A program made the position numbers and the translations under genes. From an uncultured Eubacteriales bacterium (lineage in GTDB: Bacteria; Bacillota; Clostridia; Oscillospirales; Butyricicoccaceae), in assembly GCA_934395135.1 (NCBI GenBank), contig CAKRRK010000007.1, positions 10,953 to 74,952 of the forward strand: a DNA stretch of 64,000 bases. Direction: 5' to 3'. The notes beneath the pieces are model-generated. The model ran no database searches. It was not told the origin of the DNA and saw only the letters and a list, made by a program, of their open reading frames with translations. Below are positions 26,193 through 40,170 of the stretch, piece by piece. Within the stretch, counting starts at the first letter, position 1. Each line of letters starts with the position of its first letter.

Positions 26193-26669
26193 ATGACTTG
26201 TAAAAACTGCGGAAAGGACATTTTAGAAGAAGATACATTTTGTATTTACTGCGGCGAACCTTGCGGTAAGCATACCCGGACTTCCTTGGAAGAACCAGAA
26301 ATGGAGGCAACGGCCTGGGAGGAAGAAGGTCAGCCGCCAGAAATCCGGAGAGAAGATTTTTTGCCGGAGGAGGCATATTTGACAGCGGAACCGGAAGAAT
26401 ATGGACAGGATGAACCGGCGGTTCCGGAGGAAACGGTACTTGCGGAGGGCGTGGAACGGCAGCCGGCCCGCCTTCCCTGCAAAACTGGTGTTTGGGATCA
26501 CAAGTTGGGCGTATACCTTGGTATTTTTTGCGTGGCGGCTGTGGTTTTTGCGCTGGTTCTCCTTTTTTCGGGGAAAGCAGCGGCGGAAAAAATCAATGCG
26601 GTTTCGTTTGAAGCGTTGCTGGAAACAGCCCAGGACGGCATAGAGACCGAGGAACCGGCGGTGCCGTAG
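26193..26669 (+). CDS. Zinc-ribbon membrane protein
   Basis: A 158-residue protein with an N-terminal zinc ribbon (CKNCGKDILEEDTFCIYCGE, two CxxC pairs), a long acidic linker rich in Glu and Pro, and one transmembrane helix (about residues 107-125). A short tail of about 30 residues follows. The topology puts the zinc ribbon in the cytoplasm. It follows the TPR protein by 12 bases with GGGGGGA as ribosome binding site, so the two probably act together. No family function is known to me. Confidence 0.82.
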   Translation: MTCKNCGKDILEEDTFCIYCGEPCGKHTRTSLEEPEMEATAWEEEGQPPEIRREDFLPEEAYLTAEPEEYGQDEPAVPEETVLAEGVERQPARLPCKTGVWDHKLGVYLGIFCVAAVVFALVLLFSGKAAAEKINAVSFEALLETAQDGIETEEPAVP

Positions 26670-26749
26670 AACGGCTGGGATTTTTTCGGAAACGGTCCGA
26701 ACGATCCCGGCTACGAAGGAAAAACATACAAAAGCAGGTGAAGGATCAT

Positions 26750-27712
26750 ATGTATGATGTAGCAGCAATCGGAGAACTTTTGATTGATTTTACACAAAAT
26801 GGAACCAGCGGCCAAGGAAACGGCCTGTTTGAAGCCAATCCCGGCGGGGCGCCATGCAATGTGCTGGCTATGCTGCAAAAACTGGGGAAAAAGACGGCAT
26901 TTCTCGGAAAAGTCGGTCGCGATCCATTCGGCGCACTGTTGTCAGAACGGGCAGCGGCCGCCGGGATTGATGTTTGCGGTCTTGTGATGGATGCGGCTGT
27001 GCCCACGACGCTGGCCTTTGTCCACACCATGCCGGACGGAGACCGGGATTTTTCTTTTTACCGCAGTCCAGGGGCGGATATGATGCTCACGGAGCAGGAG
27101 GTTTCGCTGGCGATTACGGAACAGACCAGGATGCTGCACTTCGGCACGGTGTCTATGACGGGGGAGCCGGTGCGGAGCGCTACCCAAAAGGCCATTGTTT
27201 CTGCAAAAGGAAAGGGAGCGCTGCTGTCCTTTGACCCGAATCTCCGCCCGCCGCTCTGGGACAGCTTGGACGAAGCCAAGGCGCAGATGGCATATGGGTT
27301 CTCCCAGTGCGATATCTTGAAGGTGTCTGAGGAGGAACTGGCCTTTTTCACCGGGGAGGAAACGATTTTTCAGGGGATGGATCGGCTGCAGGAGCAATAC
27401 AGTATTCCCCTGGTCACCGTTACCATGGGCAAAAAGGGAAGTATGGCGTTCTATAAAGGGGAAAGTCTGTATCAGCCGCCGTTCGAAACGCCGGACACCA
27501 TAGAAACGACCGGGGCGGGGGACACGTTTTGCGCTTGTGTGCTCAGCACGGTGCTGGACTGCGGTCTGGACGGATTGACGCCGGATGTTTTGCGGACCAT
27601 GCTGCTGTTTGCCAACGCCGCTGCGTCGCTTATCACTACAAGACGGGGCGCGCTGTGCGTGATGCCGGAACGGCAGGAGGTGGAGGCGTATATCCGGTCT
27701 GCCAAGGCATAA
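26750..27712 (+). CDS. PfkB-family carbohydrate kinase (fructokinase type)
   Basis: A 320-residue PfkB kinase that phosphorylates a sugar with ATP in the cytoplasm. It opens MYDVAAIGELLIDFTQNG, has the NPGGAPCNVLAMLQKLG substrate-lid region near residue 27, and ends with the PfkB signature ETTGAGDTFCACVL near 250, where the Asp is the catalytic base. The GELLIDF…NPGGAPxNVA pattern is that of fructokinases. I chose the ATG at 26750 with AAGGA upstream rather than the GTG at 26738. A terminator follows. Fructose is the likely but unproven substrate. Confidence 0.9.
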   Translation: MYDVAAIGELLIDFTQNGTSGQGNGLFEANPGGAPCNVLAMLQKLGKKTAFLGKVGRDPFGALLSERAAAAGIDVCGLVMDAAVPTTLAFVHTMPDGDRDFSFYRSPGADMMLTEQEVSLAITEQTRMLHFGTVSMTGEPVRSATQKAIVSAKGKGALLSFDPNLRPPLWDSLDEAKAQMAYGFSQCDILKVSEEELAFFTGEETIFQGMDRLQEQYSIPLVTVTMGKKGSMAFYKGESLYQPPFETPDTIETTGAGDTFCACVLSTVLDCGLDGLTPDVLRTMLLFANAAASLITTRRGALCVMPERQEVEAYIRSAKA

Positions 27713-27760
27713 AGACCCGGCAGCGGGAAAGCTGCAGGATTGCGCAGAAAAAGAACATAG

Positions 27761-27807
27761 AAAACTCCCTGCGGCGTTTGAAATACAGCGCCGGAGGGAG
27801 TTTTTTT
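27761..27807 (+). terminator. Terminator of the carbohydrate kinase gene
   Basis: CTCCCTGCGGCG pairs with CGCCGGAGGGAG (one mismatch) around a 12-base loop, followed by seven T. Confidence 0.82.
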
Positions 27808-28717
27808 ATGGCGGGCTCCGCTGGAAAGCTGCCTGCATTGTCGGCGAAACCGGAGGAAACCGCCGGGAAAGGGGCGGTATGGTGCGGGGGAAGGAACAGG
27901 GAGGCCGGTGGAGATGTCTCTCAGAGCATAACGGGACATAGCTGCAAGGGGCGCGGCCGACCTTTGTGGAACGGTAGCACGGCGGGAAATGATACGTTTT
28001 GTGCGGCAATTGCGGCAGTTCCGGCGCGGATAACTCTTGCGGAGACCGGTTCCCCCGATCGTTGTGGCACCGATGGTAACGGTAGGCGCGGTGGGCGGCC
28101 AATAGCATCGGCTGCAGCAGGGGATTCCCTCGCTATGTCCAAGGGTTGTAAACATTTTGCCAGACCTTCCTGAAAATTGACAAAAACCATGATGACGGAT
28201 ACAGATATGCTCTTTTTTCACTGGTTTCTGTTCTGGGGGCGCACGAAATATGATTTCGGGAGCCGAAACGGAGGTACTGCAAGATGCCGTCGATAGGACC
28301 CCCCTGCCGTCAGTGCACAGGCAATGGCATGGAAGAAAATACCGTCGGGGTACCGCAGAGAACCGGACGGTTTGTACGAATGCTCTTACAGCGCCCGCCG
28401 GAACACGAAGCAAAGTATGGCAGTCTGGATGCGCGCAAAGGCCGCAACGCTATGAAAAGGTAAGAACGGCAGTGCGCGGTTGTGGATCTGGGAATAGACA
28501 CAGCAGGATGAGTGCCCTGGCGGCGTTTGGAAAAAATCGCCGCAAACGTTAGTTATATCTATGCGGCGCCTTTGGCAGAAGTCAATGATAGGATTTTAAA
28601 AAACAGTCATATTAGTGGTTTACAAGCCAGTCAGCAAGAGGGTTCTGTCTTGCAGTTCGTACCAAAGCAAAGATTTTAGAAGTCAATCAGAAATTTTGCA
28701 CCGGAAACGGTGCTCCT
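27808..28717. other. Gene-poor stretch, probably eroded sequence
   Basis: About 900 bases with no frame that has a good start, a ribosome binding site and family-like sequence. Several medium frames on both strands have unusual composition (Arg, Pro and Cys rich) and look like chance. A short frame at about 28284-28470 has CxxC but no recognisable family. GC falls from high near 27.8-28.2 kb to low near 28.6 kb, where the restriction-gene remnants begin. I regard it as decayed or inserted DNA. Confidence 0.5.
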
Positions 28718-29108
28718 TTAGAGAATCTCTGCAGGATTTGAGCTTGGTCGATTTTTCTGTGCTCGCATGGCTTTCATATATTTGAGAAACGCGTTGCTGA
28801 CTGGAATTTTGGGATCATAGCTTAAGTATAGTGCGAAATTCATGGTCGAAAGAAAAGTATCCATTCTCAAATGCTTTGTCATATATGGGGCAAAAGCATT
28901 TGAGAATGGATGTGTCGCCGCGTTTATCGGGATTATTTACCCAGCGTGCAATGTGGGATTCAACTAGAAATTTAGGATCTGAAATTTTACAATCTGGAAA
29001 ACAACCGTTCCACGGATAATTCGCTTTCCCGGCGTTGGAAAATTGAGTCTGACCAATGCGCTGTTTCACTTGACGCAACGCTTCGGCTGTGGAATTGTTT
29101 TGACGCAT
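28718..29108 (-). pseudogene. Broken HNH endonuclease remnant
   Basis: The frame 28815-29108 (97 residues) shows the C-terminal half of an HNH nuclease of the restriction type: VKQRIGQTQF, then the first catalytic region FLVESHIARWV and NPDKRGDTSILKCFCPIYDKAFENGYFSFD. Two signs show it is dead. The second histidine of the C-x-x-H-D-x-x-F motif is Tyr (CPIYDKAF). The frame then stops after FRTILKL, while another frame directly continues with YDPKIPVSNAFLKYMKAMR up to a stop at 28718, which implies a frameshift. No N-terminal part is found upstream. It is AT-rich compared with the surroundings and lies beside an orphan restriction gene. Confidence 0.7.
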
Positions 29109-29134
29109 GGAAACCGAACGATGTGTAGCTTCCG

Positions 29135-29159
29135 TAAGGATCTACCTTTGGTCGGAGTG
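29135..29159 (-). repeat. Degenerate copy of the tRNA-Pro 3' end and terminator half
   Basis: This 25-base stretch matches 29798-29822 (tRNA-Pro 3' end plus the adjacent terminator arm) at 22 of 25 positions. The 12 bases TTGGTCGGAGTG are identical, and similarity continues weakly with ACAGGACxTG (29164-29173) after a 5-base insertion. The two copies lie in direct orientation on either side of the restriction gene. Confidence 0.75.
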
Positions 29160-29190
29160 TAATTACAGGACCTGGAAATCTATAATAGAG

Positions 29191-29694
29191 TTAAATATCA
29201 ATTCCAATCACATAAATAGGAACTTGGATTGCGCTTTTAAAATAAGGCAGGTATTTCTCAATCTTTTCAAAATTAAGAGACCCTCCCCAATTATGCCCAT
29301 ATTGGTGAGTCAAAAACTTTTGCATAGCCTTTGTAGTAGTGATATAAACGCCAAAATCGATAAGATCTAAATTCGAATATGATGCCATTTGAAACTTTAG
29401 CAGGTCAGTTCCCAGAAAGGACGAATGTCCGAATTGAACCTCAACCGCTATGCGATTTTTCTGGAAATCAAATTTACTATACGCTTTCATATCTGGAGAT
29501 ACGCGTGGTTGCCCCTCCCAACCCTGTTCCAAAAACAAATCATTTAGAATTTTGTTAAATTCCTTACGATTTAATTTGGAAAAGTCGAGACATGCTGTGT
29601 ATAGAATTTGTTCGATTTCCAATTTTTGGGCCAGACGGCTATTAAAAAGTTCTTCTGAAAAGCGAAAAGAATATTTCTTAAGGCGCACAGCCAT
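29191..29694 (-). CDS. BglII/BstYI-like type II restriction endonuclease, no methyltransferase seen
   Basis: A 167-residue protein whose core resembles the BglII/BstYI restriction endonucleases, a PD-(D/E)xK fold: NRIAVEVQFGHSSFLGTDLLKFQMAS (residues ~80-105, with the catalytic E-V-Q), then LIDFGVYITTTKAMQKFL near 112 and a C-terminal IQVPIYVIGIDI strand. Such enzymes cut AGATCT or RGATCY; I cannot tell which here. It is shorter than BglII (223 residues), so it may be trimmed or a divergent relative. GC content is far below the neighbours, which suggests transfer. No DNA methyltransferase is found in the window, so it is either inactive, protected by a distant methylase, or a remnant. It is flanked by copies of the tRNA-Pro 3' end. 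Confidence 0.7.
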   Translation of the reverse strand: MAVRLKKYSFRFSEELFNSRLAQKLEIEQILYTACLDFSKLNRKEFNKILNDLFLEQGWEGQPRVSPDMKAYSKFDFQKNRIAVEVQFGHSSFLGTDLLKFQMASYSNLDLIDFGVYITTTKAMQKFLTHQYGHNWGGSLNFEKIEKYLPYFKSAIQVPIYVIGIDI

Positions 29695-29779
29695 ATGATA
29701 TCATCTCTACTTTCGTTTTTGTATATCTAAAGTATACCATAATACGACAAAAAAGCTAGATAGAACAAGAAACTAAAAC

Positions 29780-29812
29780 AAAAAAGGGTAAGTCCCATAA
29801 GGACTTACCCTT
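29780..29812 (-). terminator. Terminator of the tRNA operon
   Basis: On the minus strand AAGGGTAAGTCC and GGACTTACCCTT form a 12-bp stem followed by TTTTT, starting at the CCA end of tRNA-Pro. Confidence 0.88.
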
Positions 29813-29822
29813 GGTCGGAGTG
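29798..29822 (-). repeat. tRNA-Pro 3' end and terminator arm (parent copy)
   Basis: The intact counterpart of the degenerate repeat at 29135-29159; it covers the terminator arm and the acceptor 3' strand of tRNA-Pro. Together the pair encloses about 640 bases carrying the restriction gene. Confidence 0.7.
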
Positions 29823-29887
29823 ACAGGACTTGAACCTGCGACCACTTGACCCCCAGTCAAGTACGCTACCACCTGCGCTACACCCCG
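29812..29887 (-). tRNA. tRNA-Pro (GGG)
   Basis: A 76-base tRNA on the minus strand with encoded CCA. The acceptor stem CGGGGTG pairs with CACTCCG, a D-arm follows, and the anticodon stem-loop CTTGA-CTGGGGG-TCAAG gives anticodon GGG, which reads CCC/CCU proline codons. The T-arm GCAGGTTCAAGTCCTGT is standard. It is the second gene of a two-tRNA operon and is followed by a terminator. Confidence 0.92.
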
Positions 29888-29969
29888 ATGAGAAATTGTA
29901 AGAAAAATGGCAAAAAACAGGTGTTTTTTGCCATTTTATACCGCTGCCATTCCAAAAAAGCAAACGGGC

Positions 29970-30054
29970 TGGTGCGAGTGACGGGACTTGAACCCGTACG
30001 CCATACAACACACGCCCCTCAAACGTGCCTGTCTACCAGTTCCAGCACACTCGC
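29970..30054 (-). tRNA. tRNA-Leu (GAG)
   Basis: An 85-base class II tRNA on the minus strand with encoded CCA. The acceptor GCGAGTG pairs with CACTCGC, the anticodon stem CACGT/GCGTG closes loop TTGAGGG with anticodon GAG, and a long variable arm (TGTTGTATGGCGTA) is followed by the T-arm ACGGGTTCAAGTCCCGT. First gene of the tRNA operon; tRNA-Pro follows 82 bases downstream. Confidence 0.93.
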
Positions 30055-30067
30055 GTTTCGCTTAATT

Positions 30068-30096
30068 ATTATATGTGATATACTATGGAATGTCAA
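30068..30096 (-). promoter_or_regulatory. Consensus promoter of the tRNA-Leu/tRNA-Pro operon
   Basis: On the minus strand a perfect TTGACA (30091-30096) and perfect TATAAT (30068-30073) with a 17-base spacer, 14 bases before the tRNA-Leu 5' end. Confidence 0.93.
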
Positions 30097-30147
30097 GGGA
30101 AAAACCCGAAAAAATGAAAATATTTCGTGAATATCCCGGAGGAAGAA

Positions 30148-30176
30148 TTGACAAATGAAGACGATTCCAATATTCT
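30148..30176 (+). promoter_or_regulatory. Promoter of the Rrf2-family regulator gene
   Basis: TTGACA (30148-30153) and TATTCT (30171-30176) with a 17-base spacer, 31 bases before the ATG at 30207. Confidence 0.8.
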
Positions 30177-30206
30177 TATAGATAGACAAGATAGGAGGTC
30201 GCTGCG

Positions 30207-30638
30207 ATGCGAATGACTTTGGAGGCGGACTATGCCATCCGAATTTTATATTGTCTCGGCTGCAACCATGAGAAAGTGGATGCGAAGGCCATTGCGGAAG
30301 CCACCGGCGTGACGATCCGGTTTACCCTGAAGATTCTGCATAAGCTTTTGGGGGCGGGCCTTGTTATATCCTTTAAAGGAGCGAACGGCGGCTACAAGCT
30401 GGCAAAGTCTCCTGCGGAAATCAGCATTGGTCAGATTATAGAAGTGATTGACGGGCCGATTGCCATCAATCATTGCCTGCGGCATGAATTTTCCTGTACC
30501 AGAACCACGAAAACGGAATGCAACTTTCATAAAATGTTTCGCACCGTGAACAATCAATTGCGGGAAGAATTATATCAAGTCACCCTGGATCAATTTGTGG
30601 TGCAAGAAGGCAAAGAAGAGCCGGAGACGGCACAATAA
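30207..30638 (+). CDS. Rrf2-family transcriptional regulator
   Basis: A 143-residue regulator with an N-terminal winged helix (MRMTLEADYAIRILYCL … YKLAKSPAEISIGQIIEVIDG) and a three-cysteine cluster near residues 90-110 (HCLRHEFSCTRTTKTEC), the arrangement that binds an Fe-S cluster in IscR/NsrR-type members. It therefore probably senses iron-sulfur status, NO or redox state. It has its own promoter and terminator and no adjacent isc/suf genes here, so its targets are elsewhere or undefined. Length is typical. Confidence 0.93.
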   Translation: MRMTLEADYAIRILYCLGCNHEKVDAKAIAEATGVTIRFTLKILHKLLGAGLVISFKGANGGYKLAKSPAEISIGQIIEVIDGPIAINHCLRHEFSCTRTTKTECNFHKMFRTVNNQLREELYQVTLDQFVVQEGKEEPETAQ

Positions 30639-30647
30639 ACTCTGTGG

Positions 30648-30681
30648 CACCCCCGCGGAACCAGTTCCGCGGGGGTGTTTT
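30648..30681 (+). terminator. Terminator of the Rrf2-family gene
   Basis: CACCCCCGCGGAAC pairs perfectly with GTTCCGCGGGGGTG, followed by TTTT, nine bases after the stop codon. Confidence 0.88.
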
Positions 30682-30845
30682 GCTGCCGGGACTCTGCTAT
30701 GCGGGAACTTTTTTAGAAAGCATAGCGCATGGAAAACCTCTTTTGACAGGAGAAAATGCCTGTTTTAACAAAACAGTCACATTTATTTTTAAATTCGTTC
30801 ATAAAACAGTAAGAGTTTCTTCAAAAATCGACGGGGATTCTGTTG

Positions 30846-31026
30846 TATAATAACAACGTAAACAAAAAGCAACTGCCCCGGCTGTGCGGTGGACGGAGCA
30901 CCGGCCGCACAGGGCGGCAGACAAAAAGCCCTCTCCGCTGTTTTCACACAACAGCTAAATATATTCCCCTTCAAAAACACAAGGCCCCCGGAGGTTTCTC
31001 CGGGGGCCTTGTGTTTTTGAACATAG
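30846..31026 (+). ncRNA. Candidate structured small RNA upstream of rpoB
   Basis: A TATAAT box (30846-30851; no good -35) is followed by a large hairpin at 30873-30920, where CTGCC pairs with GGCAG and CTGTGCGG with CCGCACAG. A very strong terminator follows at 30970-31021 (24-bp perfect stem, GTTT loop, T5 within the arm). No gene lies between 30638 and 31328, so this terminator has no protein-coding owner. A transcript of roughly 170 bases with two strong stems is the simplest reading. I do not recognise an RNA family. The terminator could alternatively end read-through from the Rrf2 gene. Confidence 0.45.
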
Positions 31027-31156
31027 ACGCCGGGGCTGCCGGTTTTTGAACGCGGGACAGGTGCCTGTGGCGGCGCTTCGGACATAAAAAAAGACCGCAT
31101 TCACGGCCGGTGTTGTCCAGAAAAACGTTTTCTATCCAAAGAACATTCCAAATGGT

Positions 31157-31185
31157 TTGACAAGCATAAAATAATATGGTATAAT
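31157..31185 (+). promoter_or_regulatory. Consensus promoter of rpoB-rpoC
   Basis: Perfect TTGACA (31157-31162) and TATAAT (31180-31185) with a 17-base spacer. The leader before rpoB is about 135 bases. The rplJ-rplL genes that often precede rpoB are not here. Confidence 0.93.
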
Positions 31186-31327
31186 AAATTGCTAATTATT
31201 CCTGCTTAAGGACAGTATCCCATCTTTACTTCTATCTTAGCATTATTTTGCGCCTGTTGCAACAGGTTTTAAATAAAAAACACAACGCATCCGAGTGTAT
31301 CGTATCATAGAAAGGTAGGGAAGAATC

Positions 31328-35065
<3,738 letters not shown>

Positions 35066-35085
35066 CGGAAAGGAGCTGACGCAAA

Positions 35086-38640
<3,555 letters not shown>

Positions 38641-38660
38641 AAATAAGAGAAAAAGTGATA

Positions 38661-38699
38661 ATTTACACCGATTTTTTGAAAAAATCGGTGTAAATTTTA
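38661..38699 (+). terminator. Terminator-like hairpin after rpoC
   Basis: ATTTACACCGATTTTTT and its complement form a long AT-rich stem with a tiny loop, ending in TTTTATT, about 20 bases after rpoC. A new promoter begins at its end, so rpoC and the str-type genes are separately controlled. Confidence 0.75.
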
Positions 38700-38728
38700 T
38701 TGACGAACCGGTAAAAAACGGTTATACT
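38700..38728 (+). promoter_or_regulatory. Promoter of rplGB-rpsL-rpsG-fusA-tuf
   Basis: TTGACG (38700-38705) and TATACT (38723-38728) with a 17-base spacer. The spacer contains AACCG-N8-CGGTT, a small inverted repeat between the two boxes. Confidence 0.82.
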
Positions 38729-38759
38729 ATAAAGGTATGCCGTATAGGGAGGTGCAGCG

Positions 38760-39005
38760 ATGCTTTCAGACTTGAAAACCAGCAGGAAAGTAATCGGCCT
38801 GAAGCAGACCAAAAAGGCGCTGAAGGACGGAACTGCCCTGCGAGTGTTTATGGCAGCGGACGCAGAGGCAAGGGTGACAAGGGAAATTGCCGCGCTTTGC
38901 CGGGACTGCGGTGTGGAAGTGGTGGAAGTGCCCACGATGAAAGAGTTGGGCGAAGCCTGTTCCATTGACGTGGGGGCGGCTATGGCGGCTGTCATCCGGA
39001 AATAA
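38760..39005 (+). CDS. rplGB: L7Ae/L30e/S12e/Gadd45-family RNA-binding protein (YbxF-type)
   Basis: An 81-residue member of the L7Ae superfamily, which binds kink-turn RNA; the Bacillus relative YbxF associates with ribosomes. The sequence opens MLSDLKTSRKVIGLKQTKKALKDG, followed by a VFMAADAEARVTREI helix, which is typical. It lies between rpoC and rpsL, its usual place in Firmicutes. GGGAGGTG precedes the ATG. It is the first gene after the new promoter. Confidence 0.92.
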   Translation: MLSDLKTSRKVIGLKQTKKALKDGTALRVFMAADAEARVTREIAALCRDCGVEVVEVPTMKELGEACSIDVGAAMAAVIRK

Positions 39006-39069
39006 TATGGTGTTTCACGGCAATATCGCCGTAAACAATAAAAAAATATGAAAAGAAGGAGGAAAAACT

Positions 39070-39489
39070 ATGCCAACATTTAACCAGCTGGTACACAAGG
39101 GACGTGAAGTAGTTGTAGCAAAGTCTACTGCGCCGGCACTTCAGAAAGGGTACAATTCCAAGAAGAAAAAGGTTACCGACCAGTCTTCTCCCCAGAAGAG
39201 AGGCGTTTGCACAACCGTAAAAACCATGACCCCGAAAAAGCCGAATTCCGCGCTTCGTAAGGTTGCCCGTGTTCGTCTGACAAACGGAATGGAAGTTACC
39301 GCGTATATTCCGGGCATCGGACACAACCTGCAGGAACACTCGGTTGTAATGGTAAGAGGCGGCCGTATCAAGGATCTGCCTGGCGTCCGTTACCACATTG
39401 TCCGCGGAAGCCTGGATACCCAGGGCGTTGCGGACCGGAAGCAGGCCAGAAGCAAATATGGCGCGAAGAAGCCAAAGGCAGGCAAATAA
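39070..39489 (+). CDS. rpsL: 30S ribosomal protein uS12
   Basis: uS12 lies in the decoding centre and affects translational accuracy. The 139 residues contain RGVCTTVKTMTPKKPNSALR and the second loop around GGRIKDLPGVRYHIVRG, both intact; the lysines linked to streptomycin response are the wild-type ones. AAGGAGG precedes the ATG. It is followed by rpsG, fusA and tuf in the standard str order. Confidence 0.99.
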   Translation: MPTFNQLVHKGREVVVAKSTAPALQKGYNSKKKKVTDQSSPQKRGVCTTVKTMTPKKPNSALRKVARVRLTNGMEVTAYIPGIGHNLQEHSVVMVRGGRIKDLPGVRYHIVRGSLDTQGVADRKQARSKYGAKKPKAGK

Positions 39490-39668
39490 CCGCACAATAT
39501 TGATTTGATTGAAACTGAAGAGATTTTTGTTTCAGCAAAGCAAAAGAATTCATGCTTTGTCCTGAGCGTTTATATAGATTTGATAAACCTCGGACAGGCC
39601 GACGACGAAAGCGAAGGCGCTTTCGAAGTACCTATGAAATCATTAAATTTATGAAGGAGGGAAGTATT

Positions 39669-40139
39669 GTGCCAAGAAGAGGTAATATTGCCAAAAGAGA
39701 TGTACTTCCAGATCCACTCTATAACTCGAAGCTTGTAACAAAGCTCATCAATTCCATCATGCTTGATGGGAAAAAGGGTGTATCTCAGAAAGTAGTATAC
39801 GGTGCGTTTGACATCGTAAAAGAAAAGACAGGCCGCGAGCCGCTGGAAGTTTTTATGGAAGCGATGGATAATATTATGCCGTCTCTGGAAGTAAAAGCAC
39901 GCCGTGTCGGCGGCGCCACCTATCAGGTGCCAATGGAAGTCCGTCCCGAAAGAAGACAGACACTCGGCCTTCGCTGGATTACCAAGTATTCCCGCGCAAG
40001 AAATGAAAAAACCATGAAGGAAAAGCTTGCGGGCGAAATTATGGACGCAGTGAATAACCTTGGCGGTTCCGTTAAGAAGCGTGAAGATACGCACAAGATG
40101 GCAGAGGCCAACAAGGCGTTTGCACATTATCGTTTCTAA
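39669..40139 (+). CDS. rpsG: 30S ribosomal protein uS7
   Basis: uS7 starts assembly of the 30S head and contacts the E-site. The 156-residue product begins at a GTG (VPRRGNIAKRDVLPDPLYNS) with AAGGAGGGAAG upstream; a longer ATG frame from 39552 adds 39 residues without family similarity, so I rejected it. The conserved block RRVGGATYQVPMEVRPERRQ is present. Length is normal. Confidence 0.97.
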   Translation: MPRRGNIAKRDVLPDPLYNSKLVTKLINSIMLDGKKGVSQKVVYGAFDIVKEKTGREPLEVFMEAMDNIMPSLEVKARRVGGATYQVPMEVRPERRQTLGLRWITKYSRARNEKTMKEKLAGEIMDAVNNLGGSVKKREDTHKMAEANKAFAHYRF

Positions 40140-40170
40140 TCGTACCCAATCTTGAGGGAAGGAGAAAACT

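Noticed and set aside
28284..28470. Short CxxC-containing frame
   Set aside because: No ribosome binding site, no family, and surrounded by decayed sequence.
28744..28750. Third copy of the tRNA-Pro repeat (TTGGTCG)
   Set aside because: Only seven bases match and they fall inside the coding-like part of the HNH remnant; chance is likely.
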